The translations under genes and the position numbers were made by a program. A stretch of DNA of 64,000 nt from JAABQT01 sp035459025 (GTDB taxonomy: Bacteria; Pseudomonadota; Gammaproteobacteria; Burkholderiales; SG8-39). Below, in pieces: positions 52,523 through 59,768 of this stretch. Every line of letters starts with the position of its first letter. Position 1 is the stretch's first letter. The stretch is from positions 1 to 64,000 of the forward strand of contig DATHYT010000034.1 in NCBI GenBank assembly GCA_035459025.1, read 5' to 3'. The notes beneath the pieces are model-generated. The model was not told where the DNA came from, searched no databases, and worked only from the letters and a program-made list of their open reading frames with translations.

Positions 52523-52764
52523 TGCGAAAAGCGCAATGCGGGTTGGGCTGGTTCGGGTCGCTGATCGTGCTGGCGCTCGCGGTGGGCGCCGGATACTACG
52601 TGTACCAGCAGCTGGCCGTCCCCGACGCCTCGCCGAGCTGCGAGGCGGCGCTCAACGGCTGCATCCACAAGTGCCGACAGACGGCGACCGACGCCACCAC
52701 GATCCAGGCCTGCCAGCAGGCGTGCCGGGAGGAAGAAACGGTCTGCAAGAGCCTCAGGCGGTGA
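52522..52764 (+). CDS. Small membrane-anchored six-cysteine protein
   Basis: The 80-residue protein has an N-terminal membrane helix (about 10-29) and a C-terminal domain with five or six cysteines spaced C, C, C and C, C, C (SCEAALNGCIHKC; ACQQACREEETVC), like a helical hairpin held by disulfides. It begins on the AmpG-like gene's stop (GATG) and ends overlapping metW on the other strand. Family not recognised. Confidence 0.7.
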   Translation: MRKAQCGLGWFGSLIVLALAVGAGYYVYQQLAVPDASPSCEAALNGCIHKCRQTATDATTIQACQQACREEETVCKSLRR

Positions 52765-53332
52765 CGCGGTAGACGGCCAGGCTGCCGAGCAGGTTCGGCA
52801 GCACGCTCACCGGCCGCCCGCGGTGCAGCACCACGCGCTCGCGGATCTTCGCGCCGAGCTTCGCGCACAAGTCCTCGAAGTCGTGCAGCGTGCACAGGTG
52901 CACGTTCGGCGTGTTGTACCACTGGTGCGGCAGCTCGTCGGACACGGGCATCCTTCCCGCGAGCACCTGCAGCCGCGCCCGCCAGTGGCCGAAGTTAGGG
53001 AACGACACGATCGCCTCCTTGCCCACGCGCAGCATCTCGCGGGTGAGGAGCTCGATGCGGTGGATGGTCTGCAGCGTCTCGGACAGGATGACGTAGTCGA
53101 AGGAGCCGCCCTGAAAGAGCGCGAGGCCCGATTCCAGGTCGAGCTGCAGGACGTTGACGTCGTTCTTCAGGCAGGCGAGCACTTCGGCGTCGTCGATCTC
53201 CACGCCGTAGCCGTGCGCCTGGTGCTGCTCCCACAGGTGCCGCAGCAGCGAGCCGTCGCCGCAGCCTAGATCGAGCACGCGCGAGCCCGGCGCCACCCAC
53301 TGCGCGATCGCTTCGAGGTCGGGGCGCGTCAT
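52754..53332 (-). CDS. metW: Methionine biosynthesis protein MetW
   Basis: The 192-residue class I methyltransferase-fold protein has VLDLGCGDGSLLRHL, GVEIDDAEVLACL, FDYVILSETLQTIHR and SFPNFGHWRARLQVL, with YNTPNVHLCTLHDFEDLC near the C-terminus. MetW partners with MetX for full acyltransferase activity in several proteobacteria. It overlaps metX by four bases and lies downstream of the metX riboswitch. Confidence 0.92.
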   Translation of the reverse strand: MTRPDLEAIAQWVAPGSRVLDLGCGDGSLLRHLWEQHQAHGYGVEIDDAEVLACLKNDVNVLQLDLESGLALFQGGSFDYVILSETLQTIHRIELLTREMLRVGKEAIVSFPNFGHWRARLQVLAGRMPVSDELPHQWYNTPNVHLCTLHDFEDLCAKLGAKIRERVVLHRGRPVSVLPNLLGSLAVYRVTA

Positions 53333-54450
53333 AGGTCGATGCTGTCGAAGTAGGCGGCGAGCGCGCCGTGATAGCGCGGGTCCTCGAGCAGGAACGCGTC
53401 GTGCCCGCCGGGGGCGTCGAGCTCGAGGTAGGAGACGATGCGCCGGTTGTCGAGCAGCGCTTTCACCATGGCGCGCGAGCGCGCCGGCGCGAAGCGCCAG
53501 TCGGACTTGAACGAGACGACGAGAAACGCCGCCCGGGCACGCTCGAAGGACTTCGCCAGGTCGCCGCCGAAGTCGCCCGCCGGGTCGTAGTAGTCGAGCG
53601 CCTTGGTGATCCGCAGGTAGGTGTTGGCGTCGAAGTACGTCGAGAACTTGTCGCCCTGGTACCGCAGGTAGCTCTCGATCTCGAAGTCGATGTCGAAGTC
53701 GAAGCCGAGCGCGGCGCGGCGCAGCTGGCGCCCGAACTTCTCCATCATCGCGTCGTCCGAGAGGTAGGTGATGTGGCCGATCATGCGCGCGATGCGCAGG
53801 CCCCGCGCCGGCACCACGCCGTGCTCGTAGTAGTGCCCGCCATGGAAATCGGGGTCGGTGACGATGGCCTGGCGCGCCACCTCGTTGAAGGCGATGTTCT
53901 GCGCCGAGAGCTTGGGCGTCGAGGCGATGACGAGCGAGTGGCCGATCCGCTCGGGGTACGCGAGCGCCCACTGCAGCGCCTGCATGGCGCCGAGCGACCC
54001 GCCGATCACCGCCGCGAAGCGCTCGATGCCGAGGTGGTCGGCGAGCCGCGCCTGCGCCGCCACCCAGTCCTCCACCGTGACCACCGGGAAGTCGGCGCCG
54101 TAGGGCTTGGCGGTCGCCGGGTTGACCGAGGTCGGGCCGGTGGAGCCGAAGCAGCCGCCGATGTAGTTGTTGCCGATGACGAAGAAGCGCTCGGTGTCGA
54201 GGGGCTTGCCGGGGCCGACGAGGTTGTCCCACCAGCCGACGTTCCCGGGATCATCGGCATAGGTGCCGGCGACGTGGTGCGAGGCGTTGAGCGCGTGGCA
54301 CACGAGCACCGCGTTGGAGCGCGCGGCGTTCAGCGTGCCGTAGGTCTCGTACATGAGCTCGAAGCGCGGGATCTGGGCGCCGCTCCTGAACCGGAACGGC
54401 TCCTCGAATACCGCGCGCCTCGCCTCTACGATGCCGACCGAGCCGGCCAT
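53329..54450 (-). CDS. metX: Homoserine O-acyltransferase MetX
   Basis: The 373-residue alpha/beta-hydrolase-fold enzyme acylates homoserine, the first step towards methionine. Visible motifs are the N-terminal YETYGTLNAARSNAVLV, NNYIGGCFGSTGP, nucleophile S152 in GGSLGAMQALQW and the late His in GGHDAFLLED. Proteobacterial MetX proteins often use succinyl-CoA, so the acyl donor is undecided. The ATG at 54450 has GGGAGG upstream. A SAM-II riboswitch and terminator occupy the leader. Confidence 0.93.
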   Translation of the reverse strand: MAGSVGIVEARRAVFEEPFRFRSGAQIPRFELMYETYGTLNAARSNAVLVCHALNASHHVAGTYADDPGNVGWWDNLVGPGKPLDTERFFVIGNNYIGGCFGSTGPTSVNPATAKPYGADFPVVTVEDWVAAQARLADHLGIERFAAVIGGSLGAMQALQWALAYPERIGHSLVIASTPKLSAQNIAFNEVARQAIVTDPDFHGGHYYEHGVVPARGLRIARMIGHITYLSDDAMMEKFGRQLRRAALGFDFDIDFEIESYLRYQGDKFSTYFDANTYLRITKALDYYDPAGDFGGDLAKSFERARAAFLVVSFKSDWRFAPARSRAMVKALLDNRRIVSYLELDAPGGHDAFLLEDPRYHGALAAYFDSIDL

Positions 54451-54466
54451 CCCGCCTCCCAAACGC

Positions 54467-54503
54467 AAAAAGCCCGTTCAGCTTTCGCGAGAACGGGCTT
54501 TTT
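54467..54503 (-). terminator. Intrinsic terminator in the metX leader
   Basis: The arms AAAAAGCCCGTTC and GAACGGGCTTTTT are fully complementary, with an 11-base loop. It ends 17 bases before the metX ATG. It lies between the SAM-II aptamer and metX and would stop transcription before the gene. It also terminates the CoA-transferase operon and, in the other direction, anything crossing rightward. The aptamer contains a 9-base competitor of its right arm and loop (AAGCTGAAC, 54484-54476). Confidence 0.88.
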
Positions 54504-54507
54504 CGCC

Positions 54508-54562
54508 GGTCTCTTTAGCGGCATTTGTAGAGCGCCCGCAAGCTGAACATCAAATCGGCGCT
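54508..54562 (-). ncRNA. SAM-II riboswitch in front of metX
   Basis: Read on the minus strand, the segment has stem P1 (AGCGCC 54562-54557 with GGCGCT 54536-54531). The conserved loop begins with GATTTG and ends with TTGC, and the 3' tail carries AAATGC and GCTAAAGAG. These are the hallmarks of the SAM-II aptamer. A pseudoknot can form between GTT/AGC in the loop (54548-54542) and GCT/GAC in the tail. SAM binding should keep GTTCAGCTT inside the aptamer and let the terminator form, so metX is shut off when SAM is plentiful. Confidence 0.85.
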
Positions 54563-54571
54563 GGGACGCGA

Positions 54572-55765
54572 TTATAGCCGTGCGGCCCCGCTTTTCACCA
54601 TGGCGTCGATCTGCGCGTCGTCGTAGCCCGCCTCGCGCAGTACCTCGCGCGTGTGCTCGCCGAAGCGCGGTGCGTGGCGCCGGTAGGCGGGCGCCGTCTC
54701 CGACCACTCCGAGGGCACCTTCATCGACAGGAGCGAGCCCTCGCTCGGGTGCTCGACGGGCGTGAAGTAGCCGATCGCCTCGAGGTGCGGATCGCGCAGG
54801 ATGTCCTCGAGGCTGTTCATGCGCTGCACCGGGATGTCGGCGGACCCAAGCGCGGCGAGCCACTCGTCGGTCGTGCGCCGGGCCATCTCGTCGGCGACGA
54901 AGCTGTAGACGGCGTCGAAGTTCTGGCTGCGCCCCTCCGCGGAGGCGAAGCGCGGGTCGGCCACCATGTCGGCGCGCCCGACCATCTCGAAGAACGCCTT
55001 CCAGTGCTTGTCGTTGTAGATCAGCGCGCAGACGTAGCCGTCCTTGGTCTCGTAGGGGCGGCGAAAGCGCGTGAGCATGCGCCGGTAGCCCCCCTCGCCC
55101 AGTTGCGGCACGAAGGTGTAGCCGCCCAGGTGCTCGCCGAGCACGGACTGCAGCAGGCTCTCGAACATCGGCACGTCGACGCGCTGGCCCTTGCCGGTCT
55201 TCTCGCGCGCGTAGAGCGCCGCGCTTACCGCGTTCGCCGTGTGCAGGCCCACCGAGCGGTCGGCGATGATCACCGGCGTGTAGCGCGGCGACTCGCCGCT
55301 CGCCTCGCGCGACAGCCACGGCAGGCCCGCCGCGCCCTGGATCAGATCGTCGTAGGCGGCCTTGGCGGCGTACGGGCCGCGCTGGCTGTAGCCGAAGCAG
55401 CCGACGTAGATGATGCGGGGGTTCACCGCGCGCACGTCCTCGTAGCCGAGCTTCAGGCGCGCCATCGCCTGCGGACGGATGTTGTACACGAGCACGTCGG
55501 CGGCCTTCGCCAGCGCGAGGCAGGCGTCGCGTCCCTCGGGCCTCTTCAGGTCGAGCACGATGCCGCGCTTGTTGCGGTTGGCGTTGAGGAAGATGTGCCC
55601 CATGCCCTTGGAGCGGAACGGCCAGGCCCAGCGCATGATGTCGCCCTCGGGCGGCTCGACCTTCACCACGTCGGCGCCGAAGTCGGCGAGGATCTGCGTG
55701 GCGTAGGGGCCCATCACCACGGTGGTGAGGTCCAGCACGCGCACGCCATCCAGCGGTCCGGGCAT
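54572..55765 (-). CDS. CaiB/BaiF family (class III) CoA-transferase
   Basis: The 397-residue protein matches class III CoA-transferases: GVRVLDLTTVVMGPYATQIL, DFGADVVKVEPPEGD, a likely catalytic Asp in AAYDDLIQGAAGL (about residue 170), and GQRVDVPMFESLLQSV. Such enzymes move CoA between carboxylic acids, usually from succinyl-CoA or formyl-CoA. The acceptor is unknown. It follows ptsI by 12 bases, an uncommon neighbour. With the desulfinase at 59769 it could activate 3-sulfinopropionate (inference). Confidence 0.9.
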   Translation of the reverse strand: MPGPLDGVRVLDLTTVVMGPYATQILADFGADVVKVEPPEGDIMRWAWPFRSKGMGHIFLNANRNKRGIVLDLKRPEGRDACLALAKAADVLVYNIRPQAMARLKLGYEDVRAVNPRIIYVGCFGYSQRGPYAAKAAYDDLIQGAAGLPWLSREASGESPRYTPVIIADRSVGLHTANAVSAALYAREKTGKGQRVDVPMFESLLQSVLGEHLGGYTFVPQLGEGGYRRMLTRFRRPYETKDGYVCALIYNDKHWKAFFEMVGRADMVADPRFASAEGRSQNFDAVYSFVADEMARRTTDEWLAALGSADIPVQRMNSLEDILRDPHLEAIGYFTPVEHPSEGSLLSMKVPSEWSETAPAYRRHAPRFGEHTREVLREAGYDDAQIDAMVKSGAARL

Positions 55766-55777
55766 CGGGGGCCTTTC

Positions 55778-57502
55778 TCAGGCGTTGAGCTGCGCCAGAA
55801 GCTCGCGCGTCTTCGCCGAGTCGGTGGAGCGCAGCACCTTCTGCGCCAGCGGCTCGGCCGCGGCGAGGTCGGTACGCAGCACGCGCTCCTTGATCGCGAG
55901 CAGCTGCGCCGGGTGCATGGAGAAGTTGCGCAACCCGAAGCCGAGCAGCAGGCGCGTGAGCGCAGCATCGCCCGCCATCTCGCCGCACACCGCCACCGGC
56001 GTGCGCGCGCGCGCCGCGGCGTGGATCACCTGCGCCACCAGCTGCAGCACCGCGGGGTGCAGCGGATCGTACAGGTGCGCCACCGCGTCGTCGGTGCGGT
56101 CGATGGCGAGCGTGTACTGGATCAGGTCGTTGGTGCCGAGCGAGAGGAAATCCAGCCGCTTGATGAACATGGGCAGCGCGAGCGCCGCCGCCGGAATCTC
56201 GATCATGGCGCCCACCTCGACGCCCTTGTCGTAGGGCTGGCGCCGCTCGTCGAGCTGCTGGCGCGCCTGGCCAATGAGCACCAGGGCCTGGTCGACCTCG
56301 TGCGCGTGCGCCACCATCGGAAGCAGGATCCTGACCTTGCCGTGGTGCGAGGCGCGCAGGATGGCGCGCAGCTGCGCAAGGAAAATGTGCGGCTCGGCGA
56401 GGCAGTAGCGGATGGCGCGCAGCCCCAGCGCCGGGTTGGGCATCGCCTCGATGTGGCCCGAAAGCGCCTTGTCGGCGCCGATATCGAGCGTGCGGATCAC
56501 CACGGGCTTGCCCGCCATCTTGCGCGCCACCTCGCGGTAGGCCTCGAACTGCTCGTCCTCGCCCGGCAGGTCCTTGCGGTTCATGAACAGGAACTCGGTA
56601 CGGAACAGGCCGATGCCCTGCGCCCCCGACTCGTGCACCTTGTCCAGGTCCTGCGGCAGCTCGATGTTGGCGAAAAGCTCGATCGCCGTGCCGTCGAGCG
56701 TGGCCGCCGGCGTGCTCTTCAGGCGCCCGAGCTTCTTCCTCTCCAGCTCGTGCTGCGACTGGCGCAGGCGGTACTCGGCAAGCACCAGGGGATCGGGGTC
56801 CACCACCAGCACGCCCTGGATGCCGTCCACGATCAGGAGCTCGCCCTCGCGGATCATGTGGCGCGCATGGTGCAGGCCGACCAGCGCCGGGATGTTGAGG
56901 CTGCGCGCGAGGATCGCGGTGTGCGAGGTGACGCCGCCGACGTCGGTGACGAAGCCGCCGTACTCGTGGCGCTTGAACAGCAGCATGTCGGCGGGCGAGA
57001 GGTCGTGCGCCACCACGATGAGCTTGTGCTCGTCGCTGAGCTTGGGCGCGAGCGGCGCGCGCTGGCCGATCAGCGCCTTCAGCACGCGCTCGACCACCTG
57101 CTGCACGTCGGCGCCGCGCTCGCGCAGGTAGGCGTCTTCGACCTGCGCGAACTGCTCTTCGAGCGTCTCCATCTGCTGCACCAGCGCCCACTCGGCGTTG
57201 CAGCGGCGCTCGCGGATGATCTCGCGTGGCGCGTGCGACAGCGAGGAGTCCTCCAGCATCATGCGGTGCAGGCTGAGGAAGGCGCCGAACTCGGCCGGCG
57301 CGTCTGCCGGGATCTGGCTTTCGAGCTGGGCCAGCTCCTGCTTGGCGCGCGCGATGCCGGCGTCGAAGCGGAAGATCTCGCCCGCCACCGCGTGCGCCGG
57401 GACCTGGTAGTGCGCCACTTCGAGGCGTGCCGTGGACACGAGGTGCGCCTGGCCGATGGTGATGCCCGAGGTGACGCTCGAGCCGTGCAGAACGAAGTTC
57501 AC
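55778..57502 (-). CDS. ptsI: PTS enzyme I
   Basis: The 574-residue phosphoenolpyruvate-protein phosphotransferase has phospho-acceptor H194 (GGVTSHTAILAR), the IGLFRTEFLFMNR and PEP-binding GTNDLIQYTLA sites and VCGEMAGDAALT. It phosphorylates HPr from PEP. The GTG start at 57502 sits after GGGGGAG, beside the HPr stop. With EIIA and HPr but no permease in the window, the system looks regulatory. Confidence 0.95.
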   Translation of the reverse strand: MNFVLHGSSVTSGITIGQAHLVSTARLEVAHYQVPAHAVAGEIFRFDAGIARAKQELAQLESQIPADAPAEFGAFLSLHRMMLEDSSLSHAPREIIRERRCNAEWALVQQMETLEEQFAQVEDAYLRERGADVQQVVERVLKALIGQRAPLAPKLSDEHKLIVVAHDLSPADMLLFKRHEYGGFVTDVGGVTSHTAILARSLNIPALVGLHHARHMIREGELLIVDGIQGVLVVDPDPLVLAEYRLRQSQHELERKKLGRLKSTPAATLDGTAIELFANIELPQDLDKVHESGAQGIGLFRTEFLFMNRKDLPGEDEQFEAYREVARKMAGKPVVIRTLDIGADKALSGHIEAMPNPALGLRAIRYCLAEPHIFLAQLRAILRASHHGKVRILLPMVAHAHEVDQALVLIGQARQQLDERRQPYDKGVEVGAMIEIPAAALALPMFIKRLDFLSLGTNDLIQYTLAIDRTDDAVAHLYDPLHPAVLQLVAQVIHAAARARTPVAVCGEMAGDAALTRLLLGFGLRNFSMHPAQLLAIKERVLRTDLAAAEPLAQKVLRSTDSAKTRELLAQLNA

Positions 57503-57506
57503 CGTC

Positions 57507-57776
57507 CTACTCCCCCTCGCCGAACTTGCCGGCCACCAGCTCACGGATCGCCGCCAGCGCGGCCTCGGCGTCCGCGCCTTCGGCTTCCACCGTGAGCGCG
57601 GCGCCGCGCCCGGCGGCGAGCATCATGACGCCCATGATGCTCTTCGCGTTGACGCGCCGGCCGTTGCGCGTCAGCCAGACCTCGGCGGCGAAGCGGCTCG
57701 CCACCTGGGTCAGCTTGGCCGACGCGCGCGCGTGCAGCCCGAGCTTGTTGGTGACGGTGAGCTCAGCGCTTGGCAC
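57507..57776 (-). CDS. ptsH: PTS phosphocarrier HPr
   Basis: The 89-residue HPr has H15 (GLHARAS) as phospho-acceptor and S46 (AKSIMGVMM), the site used by HPr kinase. It overlaps the EIIA gene by 14 bases at its start and hands over to ptsI after four bases. Confidence 0.95.
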   Translation of the reverse strand: MPSAELTVTNKLGLHARASAKLTQVASRFAAEVWLTRNGRRVNAKSIMGVMMLAAGRGAALTVEAEGADAEAALAAIRELVAGKFGEGE

Positions 57777-58167
57777 CGCAGGAATCCGAGTTCATGTGCA
57801 CCACGCCTTCGGCGCCGCCCGAGAGGGCGCGCTGCACCAGCGCGGCGAGCGCGGCGCGGCGGCCCGAAAGCACGCGCACCAGCATCGGCAGCGACACGCC
57901 GGATACGCCCTCCACGCGGCCGTCGGCCAGCAGCCGCGCGGCGACGTTGCAGGGCGTGGCGCCGAACATGTCGGTGAGCACCAGCAGCCCCTCGCCCGTG
58001 TCCAGGCGGGCGGCGAGCGTGCGCGCGCGCGCGAGCACCGCCTCCGGGGCGTCGCCGGGCGCCACGCCGAGCGCGGCGGCCTGTGCGGGGGCGCCGAGGA
58101 TCTGCGCGGCGCTGGCGAGCAGCGCCTCGCCGATGGCGCCGTGCGAGATCACCAGGACGCCGATCAC
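57763..58167 (-). CDS. PTS EIIA, mannose/fructose family
   Basis: The 134-residue protein begins VISHGAIGEALL with phospho-acceptor H9 and continues LVLTDMFGATPCN, the EIIA-Man family signature. No IIB, IIC or IID component lies nearby, so it probably serves regulation rather than sugar uptake. The start GTG overlaps the gshB stop by four bases. Confidence 0.9.
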   Translation of the reverse strand: MIGVLVISHGAIGEALLASAAQILGAPAQAAALGVAPGDAPEAVLARARTLAARLDTGEGLLVLTDMFGATPCNVAARLLADGRVEGVSGVSLPMLVRVLSGRRAALAALVQRALSGGAEGVVHMNSDSCGAKR

Positions 58168-59108
58168 CGCTCGAGCCTCGCTTCCAGCGCCGCGATGAAC
58201 ACCTCTCCCGCGTCGTAGCCGGTCTGGTCCTGGATCTCGCGAAAGCACGTCGGGCTGGTGACGTTGACCTCGGTGAGCCAGTCGCCGATCACGTCCAGGC
58301 CCGCGAACAGTACGCCGCGCGCGGCGAGCGGCGGGCCCATGATCTCGGCGATCTCCCGGTCGCGCGCCGACAGCGGCTGCGCCACCCCCTTGCCGCCCAC
58401 GGCGAGGTTGCCGCGCGTCTCGCCCGCTTTCGGGATGCGCGCCAGCACGTACGGCGCGGGCTTGCCTTCGATGACGATGACGCGCTTGTCGCCGGCGCGG
58501 ATCTCGGGGATGAAGCGCTGCGCCATCACGCTCTCGGCGCCGTGACGCGCCAGGGTCTCCACGATCACGTTGCGGTTGGGGTCGTCGCGCCGGACGCGGA
58601 AGATGCCCGTGCCGCCCATGCCCGAGAGCGGCTTCAGGATCGTGTCGCGGTGCTCGTCGACGAAGGCGTGCAGCGCCGCCATGTCGCGCGTGACCAGCGA
58701 GGGCACCGTGAGCTGCGCGTACTCGGCGATGGCGAACTTCTCGTTCAGGTCCCTGAGCGCCTGCGGCGCGTTGTAGACGCGCGCACCCTGGCGCTCGGCC
58801 TCCGACAGCAGCCACGTGCTCGCCACGTACTCCATGTCGAACGGCGGGTCCTTGCGCATCAGCACCGCGGCGAAATCCTTGAGCGCGGCCTCGGCCGTGC
58901 CATCGCGGCGAAACCAGTCCTCGTCGTTGTCGGTGAGCGCGATGCGCAGGGCGCGCGCCGTGACCGGGCCGGCGCGCCAGGCGAGCGAGTCCTGCGTGCA
59001 GACGTGCACCTGGTGGCCGCGGCGCTGCGCGGCGCGCATCATGGCCACCGTGGTGTCCTTGTACGCCTTGAGCTCTTCCGGCGGATCGATGATGAAGAGC
59101 AGGTTCAC
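58164..59108 (-). CDS. gshB: Glutathione synthase
   Basis: The 314-residue ATP-grasp enzyme joins gamma-glutamylcysteine and glycine. It has FIIDPPEELKAYKDTTVAMM (split) near the start, LKPLSGMGGTGIFRVRRDD for ATP binding, RFIPEIRAGDKRVIVIEGKP and LDVIGDWLTEVNVTSP. The gshB-EIIA-HPr-EI order is usual in betaproteobacteria. Confidence 0.95.
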   Translation of the reverse strand: MNLLFIIDPPEELKAYKDTTVAMMRAAQRRGHQVHVCTQDSLAWRAGPVTARALRIALTDNDEDWFRRDGTAEAALKDFAAVLMRKDPPFDMEYVASTWLLSEAERQGARVYNAPQALRDLNEKFAIAEYAQLTVPSLVTRDMAALHAFVDEHRDTILKPLSGMGGTGIFRVRRDDPNRNVIVETLARHGAESVMAQRFIPEIRAGDKRVIVIEGKPAPYVLARIPKAGETRGNLAVGGKGVAQPLSARDREIAEIMGPPLAARGVLFAGLDVIGDWLTEVNVTSPTCFREIQDQTGYDAGEVFIAALEARLER

Positions 59109-59141
59109 GGGCGATGCGCGCCGCCGGCTGGCGCCGGCCGG

Positions 59142-59633
59142 CTACTTCTTGAGGGTCACGCCCGACTTGCTCGCCATGAACTCGATGGCGCGCGCCAGCT
59201 CCGCGTCGGAGGCGTCGGCGACGCCGCCGCGCGGCGGCATGGCGCCCTTGCCGCCGATTACGGTCTTCAACATCTCGGGCAGCCCCTTCTTCGCCAACGT
59301 GCCCCAGGCCGCCGCATCGCCGATCTTCGGCGCGTTGGCGACCCCCGGCACGTGGCACGCGCCACAGGCGGCGTTGACGATCTCCTCGCCGGTGCGGGCC
59401 GCGGACGCGGCGGCACCGGCGCCCGTGGCGCCAAGCTCGATCCGGCCGACGGGCTGCAGGCGCTGCGCCACGGCCTGCGGCGCGAGCGCTGCGGGATCCA
59501 CGCCCGATTTGTTCAGAACCAGATTGACCAGCAGCAGGATGCCGATGATCGGCACCAGAAACGCGAGCAGCACCACCACGATCAGTTGCTGCGGTGTCTT
59601 GATGAAGGAGGAATGCTCTTCGGGCGTACTCAT
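59142..59633 (-). CDS. Membrane-anchored cytochrome c5-like protein
   Basis: The 163-residue protein has an N-terminal membrane helix (about 17-40), a linker and a single class I haem domain with C90-x-x-C93-H94 and a probable Met ligand in GGKGAMPPRGG. It carries electrons in the periplasm, probably towards a terminal oxidase. Upstream lies the tRNA-Arg gene on the other strand. Confidence 0.88.
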   Translation of the reverse strand: MSTPEEHSSFIKTPQQLIVVVLLAFLVPIIGILLLVNLVLNKSGVDPAALAPQAVAQRLQPVGRIELGATGAGAAASAARTGEEIVNAACGACHVPGVANAPKIGDAAAWGTLAKKGLPEMLKTVIGGKGAMPPRGGVADASDAELARAIEFMASKSGVTLKK

Positions 59634-59662
59634 GCGGCGTGGCCTGCGTGCGTTTATAAAGG

Positions 59663-59668
59663 TATGAT
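59663..59668 (+). promoter_or_regulatory. Predicted -10 box (TATGAT) for tRNA-Arg
   Basis: TATGAT lies 12 bases before the tRNA 5' end, followed by TTTAGCTTG. No strong -35 is recognised. It must also serve the desulfinase gene, which has no other room for a promoter. Confidence 0.5.
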
Positions 59669-59680
59669 TTTAGCTTGAAA

Positions 59681-59757
59681 GCGCCCGTAGCTCAGCGGAT
59701 CAGAGTATTGGCCTCCGAAGCCAAGGGTCGTGGGTTCGAATCCCGCCGGGCGCGCCA
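59681..59757 (+). tRNA. tRNA-Arg (anticodon CCG)
   Basis: A full cloverleaf can be drawn. Acceptor arms are GCGCCCG and CGGGCGC; the D-arm contains TAGCTCAGC. The anticodon stem is TTGGC/GCCAA around loop CTCCGAA, with anticodon CCG. The T-arm GTGGG-TTCGAAT-CCCGC is followed by discriminator G and an encoded CCA. It reads CGG arginine codons. The next gene's ATG is 11 bases after the CCA. Confidence 0.96.
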
Positions 59758-59768
59758 CACCCACGCCG

